From assembly GCA_001770955.1 (NCBI GenBank), contig MESL01000039.1, positions 1 to 49,674 of the forward strand: a stretch of 49,674 nucleotides of DNA, in the 5' to 3' direction. This document shows, in pieces, positions 49,634 through 49,674 of this stretch. The stretch's first letter is position 1. Each line of letters begins with the position of its first letter. Under the pieces are notes generated by a model. That model had not been told where the DNA came from and ran no database searches. It worked only from the letters and a program-made list of their open reading frames with translations. The position numbers and the translations under genes were made by a program. The stretch comes from Burkholderiales bacterium RIFCSPLOWO2_12_FULL_65_40 (GTDB lineage Bacteria > Pseudomonadota > Gammaproteobacteria > Burkholderiales > Burkholderiaceae_C).

Positions 49634-49674
49634 TCAGGGGCTTGCCGCCGGCTGGTCCAGGTCAAAAGCCTTGT
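49634..49674 (-). CDS. C-terminal end of an unidentified gene (partial)
   Basis: The last in-frame codons read KAFDLDQPAASP followed by TGA (49634-49636). The gene would lie to the right of the window on the minus strand. The fragment is too short to identify, and its being coding at all is inferred only from an open frame ending in a stop just ahead of the tRNA promoter. Confidence 0.3.
   Translation of the reverse strand, partial: KAFDLDQPAASP

Overview
The window looks like chromosomal DNA of a GC-rich betaproteobacterium of the family Comamonadaceae (Acidovorax-like). This rests on very high GC, close protein resemblance of core genes (etfB, hemH, hslR, livFGHM) to that family as remembered, and two short repeat families I associate with it. 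No phage, plasmid, IS or CRISPR signature was seen. Gene density is high and no gap exceeds 300 bp.

Layout. 1-3488 (minus): start of etfB, then an operon of a histone-deacetylase-like amidohydrolase, a crotonase lacking both catalytic glutamates, and an MscS channel. 3531-8869 (plus): a moxR / DUF58 / tgpA-type transglutaminase / mltB cluster, interrupted by a 159-bp MITE-like element. 9084-13604 (plus): a diguanylate cyclase, a wax ester synthase/DGAT and two alpha/beta hydrolases. 13679-16920: a solute-binding protein divergent from a small heat-shock protein, then a membrane diguanylate cyclase. 17011-21790 (minus): a complete outer-membrane factor / MacA / MacB-ATPase / MacB-permease efflux operon. 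21897-24491 (minus): GST, DUF2788, DUF2189 and a HAD phosphatase. 24604-27399 (plus): DUF2946 plus an OprC/NosA-type copper TonB receptor that keeps the CxxxM and HxM copper ligands. 27592-34551: a RusA-like protein, a ferritin-like protein, a DksA-like protein, hemH, a Lon-like protease and a glycerate 2-kinase. 34835-35980: another solute-binding protein.

The most interesting part is 36198-48904, all on the minus strand. In transcription order it holds a PAS/AAA+/Fis sigma-54 activator, two paralogous periplasmic binding proteins, an extracellular poly(3-hydroxybutyrate) depolymerase, livG-livF-livH-livM, a 3-hydroxybutyrate-oligomer hydrolase and an alpha/beta hydrolase. Each binding protein gene is preceded by a near-consensus -24/-12 promoter (TGGCACG-N4-GTGCA) about 31 nt from its start codon, and upstream by shared CAGACATTTG-type motifs that could be activator sites. 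Read together this suggests a polymer-scavenging system: secreted depolymerase, ABC uptake of the released hydroxyacid or oligomers, oligomer hydrolysis, and sigma-54 control of the capture proteins. The link between the Liv-type transporter and hydroxybutyrate is inference.

The end of the window carries hslR, a tRNA-Ser(GCU) with its own promoter and terminator, and the last codons of an unidentified gene. Short imperfect palindromic repeats occur at seven or eight intergenic sites, and one copy forms the coding sequence of the MltB signal peptide.
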